Source: Ruaniaceae bacterium (GTDB lineage: Bacteria; Actinomycetota; Actinomycetes; Actinomycetales; Actinomycetaceae). Taken from it: DNA of 8,635 nucleotides. The stretch covers positions 1 to 8,635 of the forward strand of contig JAKDIE010000041.1 in NCBI GenBank assembly GCA_030450655.1, given 5' to 3'. Below the pieces are notes generated by a model. It was not told the origin of the DNA, did not search any database, and was given only the letters and a program-made list of their open reading frames with translations. Shown one piece after another: positions 1 through 6,704 of this stretch. Position 1 is the stretch's first letter. Every line of letters begins with the position of its first letter. A program made the position numbers and the translations under genes.

Positions 1-156
1 CAACGTGTTCACCACGGCAGCCGGGCTGTTCTCGCGCAGGTAAAGATGCGCGGCGAGGGTGTAAGCGTCCCAGCCTTCGCACAAGGTGGGGGCGTCCGCT
101 CCTACCGAGCGCAGGGTTTCGCACAACGCCGTCCGTTCCGATGTCGCAAGGTTCAT
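1..156 (-). CDS. Partial DinB/maleylpyruvate isomerase N-terminal-like protein (TIGR03085-type), 5' end only
   Basis: This is the first 52 codons of a gene that reads leftward out of the window, so only its N-terminus is visible. The protein starts MNLATSERTALCETL and continues through DAPTLCEGWDAYTLAAHLYL and RENSPAA. The run ERxALCxTL, then DAPTLCxGW, then LAAHL-RE is the hallmark N-terminus of the actinobacterial TIGR03085 / mycothiol-dependent maleylpyruvate isomerase-like (DinB superfamily) proteins. In these four-helix proteins the His of AAHL is normally one of the metal ligands. Members are usually about 200 residues and most have no proven substrate; links to mycothiol chemistry come from family knowledge only. 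The ATG at 156-154 is chosen because it places ERTALC about 7 residues in, as in relatives, although the frame stays open further upstream. There is no Shine-Dalgarno site, and TACGCT (168-163 on the minus strand) lies 6 nt before the ATG, which suggests a leaderless mRNA. The gene is divergent from mrpA. Confidence 0.82.
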   Translation of the reverse strand, partial: MNLATSERTALCETLRSVGADAPTLCEGWDAYTLAAHLYLRENSPAAVVNTL

Positions 157-162
157 GTGGAA

Positions 163-168
163 AGCGTA
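163..168 (-). promoter_or_regulatory. Candidate -10 box of the leftward gene (leaderless)
   Basis: On the minus strand the hexamer TACGCT fits the actinobacterial TANNNT -10 pattern. Six bases separate it from the ATG at 156, so transcription would start at or next to the start codon. No convincing -35 box is visible at 17-18 bp spacing (TGATTT or GTGATT is the nearest). Confidence 0.4.
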
Positions 169-193
169 TCTGCGCCGATCAGAGAAATCACCA

Positions 194-224
194 CCACGAG
201 CATCGTGGACGCTTTTCCACGATG
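194..224 (+). promoter_or_regulatory. Nested, mutually exclusive inverted repeats over the ATG at 222
   Basis: CATCGTGGA (201-209) is perfectly complementary to TCCACGATG (216-224), giving a 9-bp stem with a 6-nt loop that ends in the ATG at 222. The same central segment also pairs leftward: CCACGA (194-199) with TCGTGG (203-208), with a 3-nt loop. The two stems share bases and cannot coexist. As DNA they could be overlapping operators. As RNA they could expose or hide the ATG at 222, provided transcription begins upstream of 194, which is not shown. Confidence 0.5.
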
Positions 225-3200
225 TCGGATGCGCCCTTTACAATGAACACGCCCCTGCACCTCGATCGCTTTGGGACCACTGTGCTGCAACTGCTCGCGC
301 TCCACGCCCTCGCGGCGATTGTTGCGCCCGCATTGATCAGAACCCTCGGCCGCAGGGCGTTCCTCGTCCTCGCCGTGGTTCCGGGCAGCGCCGCAGTGTG
401 GGCGGCCGCGCAATCCGCAGCCGTCGCCGCCGGGCAGTACCCGTCCGTGAACGTGGCGTGGGTTCCATCGCTCAACCTGCACCTCTCGTTCCGGCTCGAC
501 ACGCTCTCGTGGTTGATGACCATGATCGTGGGCGGAGTGGGTGCGCTCGTGCTGATCTACTGCGCAGCATACTTCTCATCCTCGGCGAAATCGCTCGGCC
601 GTTTCGCGGGGGTCTTCGTGGCCTTCGCCGGCGCGATGCTCGGCCTCGTGACCACGGACAACTCGCTGATGCTGTACGTGTTCTGGGAGTTGACCACGAT
701 CACCTCCTACCTCCTCATCGGCCACTATTTCGAGCGGCAAGCGTCCCGGCGCGCCGCCTTCCAAGCGATCATCATCACCACCATGGGCGGATTGGCGATG
801 CTCGCCGGCCTCATCGCGCTCGGGCAAATGCCCGGTGGCTCCTACTCGCTTACGGCCCTCGTTCAGTCCGCAGCAGCGGGGAACTTGGGTGTTGCCCCCG
901 ACGGCGCGGTCTTCTCCACGCTTCTCAACGTCTCCATCGTGCTCGTGCTGCTGGGCGCGATCACCAAATCGGCGCTGATCCCGTTCCACTTCTGGCTCCC
1001 CGCCGCGATGGCGGCGCCCACGCCCGTCTCCGCGTACCTGCACGCCGCGGCGATGGTGAAGGGCGGCGTCTACCTCGTGGCGCGCCTCGCGCCGGGATTC
1101 TCGAGCGAACCCGTGTGGCGGTGGGCCACCGTGATCCTCGGCCTCGCCACCATGTTGATCGGTGGCTACCGCGCGCTGCGGCAGTACGATCTCAAGCTGC
1201 TGCTCGCGTTTGGTACGGTCTCTCAGCTCGGCATGTTGATCGTGCTCGTGGGGTATCCGAGCAAGGCGGTGGCGCTGGCCGGGCTAACCGCGCTCCTCGC
1301 CCACGCGATGTTCAAAGCGTGCCTCTTCCTCGTCGTCGGCGAGATCGATTGGGCCGCGGGTACTCGTGACATGCGAGAGCTCTCAAATCTGCGGCGGAGC
1401 ATGCCCGTGCTTGCCGTTGCGGCGGCGATTGCGATCGCGTCGATGGCCGGGATTCCGCCCCTCCTCGGGTACGTGGCGAAGGAAGCGGCGCTCGATGGCT
1501 TCTTCCATGCGGAGGATTGGGCCGTCCTCGTGGTCTTTGCGCTCGGGGCAGTGCTGACGGTCGCATACGGACTGCGCTTCTGGATGGGGGCGTTCGGTTC
1601 CTACGGTGGAGTGGCCGATACGGAGGTGAAGCGGCGCTCGGCGCTGATTCAGTTCTCGCCGGTGGTGCTGGCCCTCGGCACGCTGGCGCTCGGCCTCATT
1701 CCCGGTCCGGTGGAACGGGCGCTCGCGCCACATGCGGACCTGTACCCGGGAGAATCTGGGCACCTGACGCTTTGGGGTGGCTTCACGGTGCCGCTTGCGA
1801 TCACGGTGGTGGTTCTCGCGCTCGGCGTGGGCCTGTACGTCAAGCGTGGCACTGTCACCAAGGTGCAGGAGTACATGGCGGAGCTCCCAAGCGCATCGGA
1901 TATATACCGCTTGAGCATTCGCGGCCTCGAGAACTTCGCGGCGGATGTCACCGCGGTCACGCAGCGCGGCTCGCTGCCCGCATACCTCGCGCTCATCCTC
2001 GGCGTTCTGATCGTCACGGAGGGCATCGCGATCGTCACGTCCGGAGCGTTCCCCGAGAGTGTGGTGTGGGCGAACTCGGGCACGCAGGTGGCGATCGCCC
2101 TGTTCATCGGGATCTCTTCGGTCTTGGCGGCGCGGGCGCGGCGACGCCTCAAGGCAGTGATCCTGCTCGGTGCCTCCGGATACGGCATGGCGATGCTGTT
2201 CGCCACATACGGGGCCCCGGATCTGGCCCTCACCCAGGTGATGGTCGAGACGGTCACGCTCGTTCTGTTCGTGCTCGTGCTGCGGCGCCTGCCCACATAC
2301 TTCTCGAACCGCCCGCTGACGGGGGACCGCTATCTGCGCATGATTGTGGGGGCCGGGACGGGGCTCGTCGTCGGCCTGCTGGGAATCATTGCGATCAGTG
2401 GGCGGGTGGCGGAGCCCATCTCGCTGCTGCTGCCGGAGGCTACCTACGAGTACGGATACGGGCGAAACATCGTCAACGTGATCCTCGTGGATACGCGCGC
2501 GTGGGACACGATGGGTGAGATCTCGGTGCTGATGGTGGCGGCCACGGGGGTGGCGTCATTGCTGTTCGTGCGCAATCGCACGGGAATCGTCGATTCGCAG
2601 CGCAACCGCCTCACGAGTGCGCCCCGCGGGCGCGTGTGGGATGACGGTTACGATATTTCGGCGGCCCTGCGCCGCACCGGCGTCACGAGTGAGGCGCCGG
2701 AAGGCAGGCGCAACCAGACCTGGCTGCGCGGTGGGCGTACGTTGTCCCCCCAACGGCGTTCGCTGATCTTCGAGATCGGCGTGCGGCTCATCTTCCACTC
2801 GATGCTGCTGCTTTCGCTCTATCTTCTCCTCTCGGGGCACAATCAGCCGGGCGGCGGCTTCTCCGGTGGCCTCGTGGCCGGCACGGCGCTGATCGTGCGG
2901 TACCTGGCCGGTGGGCGTTACGAGTTGGGCGAGGCCATGCCGCTGCATGCCGGATACCTGCTCGGCGCGGGGGTGGCGACCGCCGGACTCTCGGCCCTGC
3001 TACCGCTCTTCTTCGGCGGTTCGGTGTTGCAGACCGTCGTGTTCGATTTCACGCTGCCGATCTGGGGTGAGGTGCACCTGGCAACGGCACTCCTCTTTGA
3101 CGTGGGTGTGTACGTGCTCGTGCTCGGCCTGGTGCTGGACATCTTGCGTTCGTTCGGCGCGGAGATCGATCGCCACGGCGAGGTTGAGGGGATTGAGCCC

Positions 3201-3239
3201 GCGGACGATGACGACGACGCGGAGGTGGGTGCGCGATGA
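222..3239 (+). CDS. mrpA: Mrp-type cation/proton antiporter subunit A fused to subunit B (MrpA-MrpB)
   Basis: This is the largest subunit of the multi-subunit Na+/H+ (cation/proton) antiporter in the cytoplasmic membrane, related to NuoL of complex I. From the ATG at 222 it has 1005 residues. The antiporter core shows FWELTT with Glu156, ITKSALIPFHFWLP with Lys249, the signature HAAAMVKGG with His274 and Lys280, AHAMFKACLF with His361 and Lys365, and GYVAKEA with Lys420. Next come the MrpA C-terminal segments: RRLKAVILLGASGYG, then APDLALTQVMVET (Asp667, Glu676; DUF4040/MbhD-like), and DTMGEISVL with Glu766 (MbhE-like). An Arg-rich linker (about 780-845) leads to a complete MrpB domain from about residue 845, with HNQPGGGF at 873-880. 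A short acidic tail with five Asp in a row ends the protein. The A-B fusion is typical of group 2 mrp operons. The start is uncertain: 222, 243 and GTG 282 are possible, and none has a strong ribosome binding site. GTG 282 gives the N-terminus closest to family norms. Confidence 0.95.
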   Translation: MSDAPFTMNTPLHLDRFGTTVLQLLALHALAAIVAPALIRTLGRRAFLVLAVVPGSAAVWAAAQSAAVAAGQYPSVNVAWVPSLNLHLSFRLDTLSWLMTMIVGGVGALVLIYCAAYFSSSAKSLGRFAGVFVAFAGAMLGLVTTDNSLMLYVFWELTTITSYLLIGHYFERQASRRAAFQAIIITTMGGLAMLAGLIALGQMPGGSYSLTALVQSAAAGNLGVAPDGAVFSTLLNVSIVLVLLGAITKSALIPFHFWLPAAMAAPTPVSAYLHAAAMVKGGVYLVARLAPGFSSEPVWRWATVILGLATMLIGGYRALRQYDLKLLLAFGTVSQLGMLIVLVGYPSKAVALAGLTALLAHAMFKACLFLVVGEIDWAAGTRDMRELSNLRRSMPVLAVAAAIAIASMAGIPPLLGYVAKEAALDGFFHAEDWAVLVVFALGAVLTVAYGLRFWMGAFGSYGGVADTEVKRRSALIQFSPVVLALGTLALGLIPGPVERALAPHADLYPGESGHLTLWGGFTVPLAITVVVLALGVGLYVKRGTVTKVQEYMAELPSASDIYRLSIRGLENFAADVTAVTQRGSLPAYLALILGVLIVTEGIAIVTSGAFPESVVWANSGTQVAIALFIGISSVLAARARRRLKAVILLGASGYGMAMLFATYGAPDLALTQVMVETVTLVLFVLVLRRLPTYFSNRPLTGDRYLRMIVGAGTGLVVGLLGIIAISGRVAEPISLLLPEATYEYGYGRNIVNVILVDTRAWDTMGEISVLMVAATGVASLLFVRNRTGIVDSQRNRLTSAPRGRVWDDGYDISAALRRTGVTSEAPEGRRNQTWLRGGRTLSPQRRSLIFEIGVRLIFHSMLLLSLYLLLSGHNQPGGGFSGGLVAGTALIVRYLAGGRYELGEAMPLHAGYLLGAGVATAGLSALLPLFFGGSVLQTVVFDFTLPIWGEVHLATALLFDVGVYVLVLGLVLDILRSFGAEIDRHGEVEGIEPADDDDDAEVGAR
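239..244 (+). promoter_or_regulatory. Candidate -10 box TACAAT near the 5' end of mrpA
   Basis: TACAAT differs from the TATAAT consensus at one position and would place a transcription start near 250. TTCCAC (215-220) lies 18 bp upstream as a weak -35 candidate. If it is real, the ATGs at 222 and 243 could not be used, and the GTG at 282 would be the mrpA start with a leader of about 31 nt. Confidence 0.3.
3221..3227 (+). promoter_or_regulatory. Ribosome binding site of mrpC
   Basis: GGAGGTG lies 8 nt before the ATG at 3236, inside the 3' end of mrpA. It fixes the mrpC start and supports independent initiation or reinitiation at the ATGA overlap. Confidence 0.75.
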
Positions 3240-3742
3240 ACTCCTCCCTGATCCTCGTGATCCTGGCCGCGCTGCTTGTGGGTGTGGGCGTGTACCTGCT
3301 CCTTGAGCGTTCGCTGAGCCGCATCGTGATCGGCGTGGCCATGGCGGGCAACGGCATCAACGTGCTGTTCCTCGTGGCCGGTGGTCCGCCCGGCGCCGCG
3401 CCGCTCTATGTGGACGGTGAACTGGTCTCGTACTCCGATCCGCTGCCGCAGGCGATGGTGCTGACGGCCATCGTGATCACGCTCGGCATGACGGCGTTCG
3501 TGCTGGCGATGGCGTATCGCGCCTGGCAACTCAACGGGCACGACGAGGTTCAGGACGACTTGGAAGATCGCCGCCTCGCCCAGCGTGCCGCGCGTGACGC
3601 CGTGGACGCCCGCGCAACTGACGACGACGGCTCCACTCTCGATGACGAAGCCCGCGCGGCGATCGACGAGATATTCGACGAGGACGCCAACGCCGCGAGC
3701 CCGGATCCCACGGGTCCGGCCGCCGAGGGGAGGGCGCCATGA
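3236..3742 (+). CDS. mrpC: Mrp-type antiporter subunit C with a long acidic C-terminal tail
   Basis: This is the NuoK-like small membrane subunit of the Mrp antiporter, 168 residues. Three membrane helices are visible at about 5-23, 29-48 and 73-95. The family signature GNGINVLFLV lies at 38-47 and DPLPQAMVLTAIVITLGMTAF at 68-88. MrpC proteins are usually about 100-125 residues. Here residues 100-168 form a hydrophilic extension with 21 Asp/Glu against 7 Arg, including DDDGSTLDDE and DEIFDED. The tail should lie in the cytoplasm because the third helix ends with an Arg-containing stretch, but that topology is inferred. The gene overlaps mrpA by 4 nt (ATGA at 3236-3239) and mrpD by 4 nt (3739-3742), so its expression is almost certainly coupled to both. 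Nothing in the core looks broken. Confidence 0.95.
   Translation: MNSSLILVILAALLVGVGVYLLLERSLSRIVIGVAMAGNGINVLFLVAGGPPGAAPLYVDGELVSYSDPLPQAMVLTAIVITLGMTAFVLAMAYRAWQLNGHDEVQDDLEDRRLAQRAARDAVDARATDDDGSTLDDEARAAIDEIFDEDANAASPDPTGPAAEGRAP
3726..3734 (+). promoter_or_regulatory. Ribosome binding site of mrpD
   Basis: AGGGGAGGG lies 4 nt before the ATG at 3739, within the last codons of mrpC. Confidence 0.7.
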
Positions 3743-5310
3743 GTTGGATGGTTCCGCTCCCCGTACTGATCCCGCTCCTCGCGGCCGGGATGTCGCTCGT
3801 GTTCGCCCGCCGCCCGCGGATCCAGCAGTGGGTCGCGATCGGCGCGCTCGCAGCCTCCCTCACGGTTGCCATCATCCTCTTCGTTGCGGTGGATGCCGGC
3901 CCGATCATCACCCATGTGGGTGGCTGGATTCCGCCGCTCGGCATCGTGCTCGTGATCGATCGGCTCTCGGCGCTGATGCTCGCGGTCTCGGTGGCGGTGA
4001 CGCTGATCGTCCTCATCTACTCGACAGCGCAGGGAGTGGCAGATAAGGGAGAGGGTGCGCCCGTCTCGGTGTTCTACCCCACCTTCCTCGTGCTCTCTGC
4101 GGGCGTCTCGAACGCGTTCATCTCGGGTGATCTTTTCAACCTGTACGTGGGCTTCGAGATCCTGCTCGCCGCATCGTTCGTCCTCATCACGCTCGGCGGA
4201 ACGCGCGAACGCATCCGGGCGGGCACGATCTACGTGGTCGTCTCGCTCCTCAGTTCGTTGATTTTCCTAACCGCGCTGGCGCTCATCTACGGCGCCACCG
4301 GCACCGTGAACATGGCGCAACTGTCCATTCGGCTGGCCGATCTCGATCCTGGTGTGCAACTCGCCCTGCATGTGATGCTGCTGATCGCGTTCGGCATCAA
4401 GGCTGCAGTGTTCCCGCTGTCCTCGTGGCTCCCGGACTCATACCCCACGGCCCCCGCGCCCGTCACGGCGGTGTTTGCCGGCCTGCTCACCAAGGTGGGT
4501 GTGTACGCGATCATCCGCACGGAGACCTTACTGTTCCCGGGCAGTCAGGTCACGAACGCGCTCGCATGGGTGGCATTGGCAACGATGGTGATCGGAATCC
4601 TCGGCGCGGTGGCGCAGGACGATCTCAAACGTATGCTCTCCTTCACGCTGCTCTCCCACATCGGCTTCATGGTGTGGGGAGTGGCAATGGCGACCGCTGC
4701 GGGCCTCTCCGCCGCCATCTTCTACGTGGCCCACCACATCACGGCACAGACCGCCCTCTTCCTCGTGGCGGGCCTGATCGAAGCGCGCACGGGGACCACG
4801 TCGCTACGTAAGCTCGGTTCGCTCGCTAAGGCGATGCCGGTGGCGGCCGTGCTGTTCTTCATCTCGGCGATGAACCTTGCTGGAATCCCACCGATGACCG
4901 GCTTCCTCGGCAAGGCCGGCCTGATCACCGCCTCCGCGGCGGACGGCGGAGGCCTCGCGTGGATGCTGGTGGCGGGAGGCCTCGTCACCTCCCTCCTCAC
5001 CCTCTACGCGATGGTGAAGGCGTGGAACATGGCGTTCTGGATGGGCACCGAGGGTGACGCGCCGCTCTCAGCCGAGAGCGTGCCGCGGCGGATGACCGCC
5101 GCAGCGGGTTCCCTCGTAGCGATCTCGCTGATGCTGGCGGCTGGTGCGGGGCCGCTGGTCTCTTACACGGATCGCGCGGCCCGCGATCTGCGCGCCCAGC
5201 TCTACGTCTCCGTGGTACTGCCCGACGGCGACCAGATCACCTCGGTCTACAACGACCCGTGGAATCCCGCCGATCCCGGCGTCGTAGGCGAAGGAGGCGA
5301 CGATGGCTAA
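3739..5310 (+). CDS. mrpD: Mrp-type antiporter subunit D
   Basis: This is the second antiporter-like subunit, homologous to NuoM/NuoN and believed to carry a proton path in the membrane. It has 523 residues, a normal length of about 500, and many hydrophobic helices throughout. Conserved charged residues can be followed in order: Glu140 in GFEILLAASF, Lys221 in FGIKAAVFPLSSWLPDSYPTA, Lys252 in LLTKVGVYAIIR, His332-His333 in AHHITAQTALFLVAG, and Lys392 in GFLGKAGLI. Position 337 in the His-His helix is Gln, where Bacillus-type MrpD has Lys as I recall. The motif WLPDSYPTAPAPVTAVFAGL identifies the subunit as D rather than A. The C-terminus is a short soluble segment ending GEGGDDG. The gene overlaps mrpC by 4 nt and mrpE by 8 nt. 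Confidence 0.95.
   Translation: MSWMVPLPVLIPLLAAGMSLVFARRPRIQQWVAIGALAASLTVAIILFVAVDAGPIITHVGGWIPPLGIVLVIDRLSALMLAVSVAVTLIVLIYSTAQGVADKGEGAPVSVFYPTFLVLSAGVSNAFISGDLFNLYVGFEILLAASFVLITLGGTRERIRAGTIYVVVSLLSSLIFLTALALIYGATGTVNMAQLSIRLADLDPGVQLALHVMLLIAFGIKAAVFPLSSWLPDSYPTAPAPVTAVFAGLLTKVGVYAIIRTETLLFPGSQVTNALAWVALATMVIGILGAVAQDDLKRMLSFTLLSHIGFMVWGVAMATAAGLSAAIFYVAHHITAQTALFLVAGLIEARTGTTSLRKLGSLAKAMPVAAVLFFISAMNLAGIPPMTGFLGKAGLITASAADGGGLAWMLVAGGLVTSLLTLYAMVKAWNMAFWMGTEGDAPLSAESVPRRMTAAAGSLVAISLMLAAGAGPLVSYTDRAARDLRAQLYVSVVLPDGDQITSVYNDPWNPADPGVVGEGGDDG
5291..5297 (+). promoter_or_regulatory. Ribosome binding site of mrpE
   Basis: AAGGAGG lies 5 nt before the ATG at 5303, inside the last codons of mrpD. 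It supports the 8-nt overlapping start over later alternatives. Confidence 0.75.
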
Positions 5311-5896
5311 GACCGCTGCCGAGCCCGAGATTAGGGGCGTTCGCCGTCTGCCATCTGCCTGGATGACGGTGTGGCTCACCCTCGTGTGGGTGCTCCTCTG
5401 GGGCGAGTTCACGTGGGGCAACGTGGTGAACGGGGTCCTGATCGCCCTCTTCGTGAGCTATGTGATGCCACTGCCGCGAGTCGCCTCGCGCACCACGGTG
5501 CGGCCCTTGGCGGTGGCGCACCTCGTTCTCTGCTTCCTCTGGGACACGCTGATGGGAGCAATCTCCGTTGCGATCGTGGTTTTCCGGAAGGATCCCCCCG
5601 AGGCCGCGATCATCAGGGTTCAACTGCGTTCCGCGTCGGATACAGTCCTCGCCACCACGGCGGGAATGGTCACGCTCGTGCCAGGCTCCGTCGTCGTCGA
5701 GGCTCACCGCCTCACCGGCGCGATCTATCTGCACGTGTTCGACGTGCACGGTAGCGATCCTGAGGGTGAGATCGAGGCGATGCGCCGCACAGTCCTCAAG
5801 CAGGAGGAGCGGATTATGCGCGCCTTCTCCGTCACGGAGGATCTAATCGAGGCAGGTTATCAGCCGGGCTGGCGGATGAGCGGGAGTCACTCATGA
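5303..5896 (+). CDS. mrpE: Mrp-type antiporter subunit E
   Basis: This is a small membrane subunit of the Mrp complex, 197 residues; the family is usually about 160-200. Two or three N-terminal helices are visible: about 20-36 (MTVWLTLVWVLLWGEFT) continuing to about 40-55, then about 70-94 (VAHLVLCFLWDTLMGAISVA). These are followed by a soluble domain with the family pattern RVQLRSASDTVLATTAGMV, then VTLVPGSVVVE (123-133), then YLHVFDV (142-148). That order, especially the (T/V)P-G-(T/S)-V segment, is diagnostic of the MrpE/MnhE family. Its exact role is unclear in the literature I know, but it is needed for assembly or activity of the antiporter in several bacteria. The N-terminal 18 residues are polar and probably cytoplasmic. 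It overlaps mrpD by 8 nt and mrpF by 4 nt (ATGA at 5893). Confidence 0.93.
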   Translation: MAKTAAEPEIRGVRRLPSAWMTVWLTLVWVLLWGEFTWGNVVNGVLIALFVSYVMPLPRVASRTTVRPLAVAHLVLCFLWDTLMGAISVAIVVFRKDPPEAAIIRVQLRSASDTVLATTAGMVTLVPGSVVVEAHRLTGAIYLHVFDVHGSDPEGEIEAMRRTVLKQEERIMRAFSVTEDLIEAGYQPGWRMSGSHS

Positions 5897-6318
5897 ACGT
5901 TGTGATGACCGTCTGCTTTGCGTTGGTGATCGTCTCCGTCTTCATCGTGTTGACTCGCGTGGAGAAGGGCCCTTCCATGCTGGATCGTGCGGTCGCGATG
6001 GACGTGGTGACGGCGGCGCTGATCCAGGGCGTGGCGATCCTGACCGTCGCTCGGAGCAGCCGCGAGTTGGTGCCGATCATCGCCGCTCTCGCCCTCGTGG
6101 GCTTCATCGCCACCGTGACGATTGCCCGCTTCGCCGCCGCGGAGTCCAGCGAAGACAAGCGCATCCTCACCCGCGAAGAGTTGGCTCAGATCCTCGAGCA
6201 GGAGGAACAGTTCGACGACGACGCGGCGCCAGTGCACGACGTTGACGCTCTGGATGGCGGTGAGGCCGTGGACTTCGACGTCATCCGGGACGGTGTGGGA
6301 GAGGAGGCGGAACAATGA
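5893..6318 (+). CDS. mrpF: Mrp-type antiporter subunit F with an acidic C-terminal tail
   Basis: This is a small three-helix subunit of the Mrp antiporter, 141 residues. The core is residues 1-83: helix 1 about 3-20, the signature GPSMLDRAVAMDVV (26-39) leading into helix 2, and helix 3 about 59-80 (LVPIIAALALVGFIATVTIA). Asp31 and Asp37 of the signature are typical of MrpF. Family members usually end at about 85-100 residues, but here residues 84-141 form a strongly acidic tail with about 21 Asp/Glu against 4 Lys/Arg, including REELAQILEQEEQFDDD. The segment at about 88-104 could be a short helix. GGGAG (5882-5886) lies 6 nt before the start. The gene overlaps mrpE and mrpG by 4 nt each. It was assigned from the core; the tail has no recognised domain. 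Confidence 0.93.
   Translation: MNVVMTVCFALVIVSVFIVLTRVEKGPSMLDRAVAMDVVTAALIQGVAILTVARSSRELVPIIAALALVGFIATVTIARFAAAESSEDKRILTREELAQILEQEEQFDDDAAPVHDVDALDGGEAVDFDVIRDGVGEEAEQ
6301..6307 (+). promoter_or_regulatory. Ribosome binding site of mrpG
   Basis: GAGGAGG lies 7 nt before the ATG at 6315, within the Glu-rich end of mrpF. The acidic codons double as the ribosome binding site. Confidence 0.7.
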
Positions 6319-6689
6319 ACTGGCCGCAGATTGCAGAGATCCTCGGCGAGGTGTGCCTCGTGATCGGATCAGTATTCGTGTTGATCGCCGCCATTGGGAT
6401 TCGGCGTTTTCCGGACCTGCTCACGCGGCTCCACGCGGCGGCCAAGCCGCAAGTGGTGGGCCTGATCTTCCTGATGACGGGCGTGGCTCTCACCGTCCGC
6501 GTGCCCATGGTGATCTGGACGTGCGTCCTTGTGGTCCTGTTCCAGCTGATCACCGCCCCGATCTCGGCTCACATGGCTGCGCGCGCAGGTGTCCGCACGG
6601 GCCAGGTCAATGCCTCGAAGCTGTACGTGGACGAGTACCGCAGTGACATCATGCACCTCATGCGTGAGGAACGAAACAGGGACGATTGA
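6315..6689 (+). CDS. mrpG: Mrp-type antiporter subunit G
   Basis: This is the last subunit of the Mrp antiporter, a small membrane protein of 124 residues, which is normal for the family (about 100-130). Three helices are visible at about 6-28, 46-64 and 65-84. The family signature RRFPDLLTRLHAAAKPQVVG lies at 30-49, and QLITAPISAHMAARAG at 77-92 closes the membrane part. The last 30 residues are soluble and mixed in charge (VDEYRSDIMHLMREERNRDD), with no acidic run like those of MrpC and MrpF. It overlaps mrpF by 4 nt (ATGA at 6315-6318) and is the end of the coupled mrp series. No strong terminator follows, only a short GACGA/TCGTC dyad (6681-6698) that overlaps the stop codon. Confidence 0.94.
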   Translation: MNWPQIAEILGEVCLVIGSVFVLIAAIGIRRFPDLLTRLHAAAKPQVVGLIFLMTGVALTVRVPMVIWTCVLVVLFQLITAPISAHMAARAGVRTGQVNASKLYVDEYRSDIMHLMREERNRDD

Positions 6690-6704
6690 GCGCTCGTCTC
6701 GCAC

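Larger units (their letters stand above)
154..224. repeat. Imperfect inverted repeat abutting both divergent start codons
   Basis: The left arm CATGTGGAAAGCGT (154-167) is nearly the reverse complement of the right arm ACGCTTTTCCACGATG (209-224), with two single-base insertions. Read outward on each strand, both start codons (minus ATG at 156, plus ATG at 222) are directly preceded by CGCTTT(T)CCAC(G). The centre of symmetry falls in the 65-bp intergenic space. This is visible directly in the sequence. A role as an operator for one regulator controlling both genes is inference. Confidence 0.55.

Noticed and set aside
141..221. Upstream ATG at 141 as the mrpA start
   Set aside because: The 27 added residues are His/Arg/Cys-rich and unlike any MrpA N-terminus. 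Their codons look non-coding, and they would overlap the divergent gene and the whole repeat region.
46..246. Small plus-strand frame of 66 codons at the left edge
   Set aside because: It overlaps the minus-strand gene with a clear family signature and its own translation has no recognisable features.
86..1369. Long plus-strand open frame of 427 codons overlapping mrpA
   Set aside because: The translation is rich in Arg, Pro, Gly and His with no family motif. It is a GC-rich shadow of mrpA, whose own frame carries unmistakable antiporter motifs.
1517..2518. Open frame of 333 codons within mrpA, plus strand
   Set aside because: It is an out-of-frame shadow of low-complexity Gly/Arg/His composition and lies entirely inside the conserved MrpA sequence.
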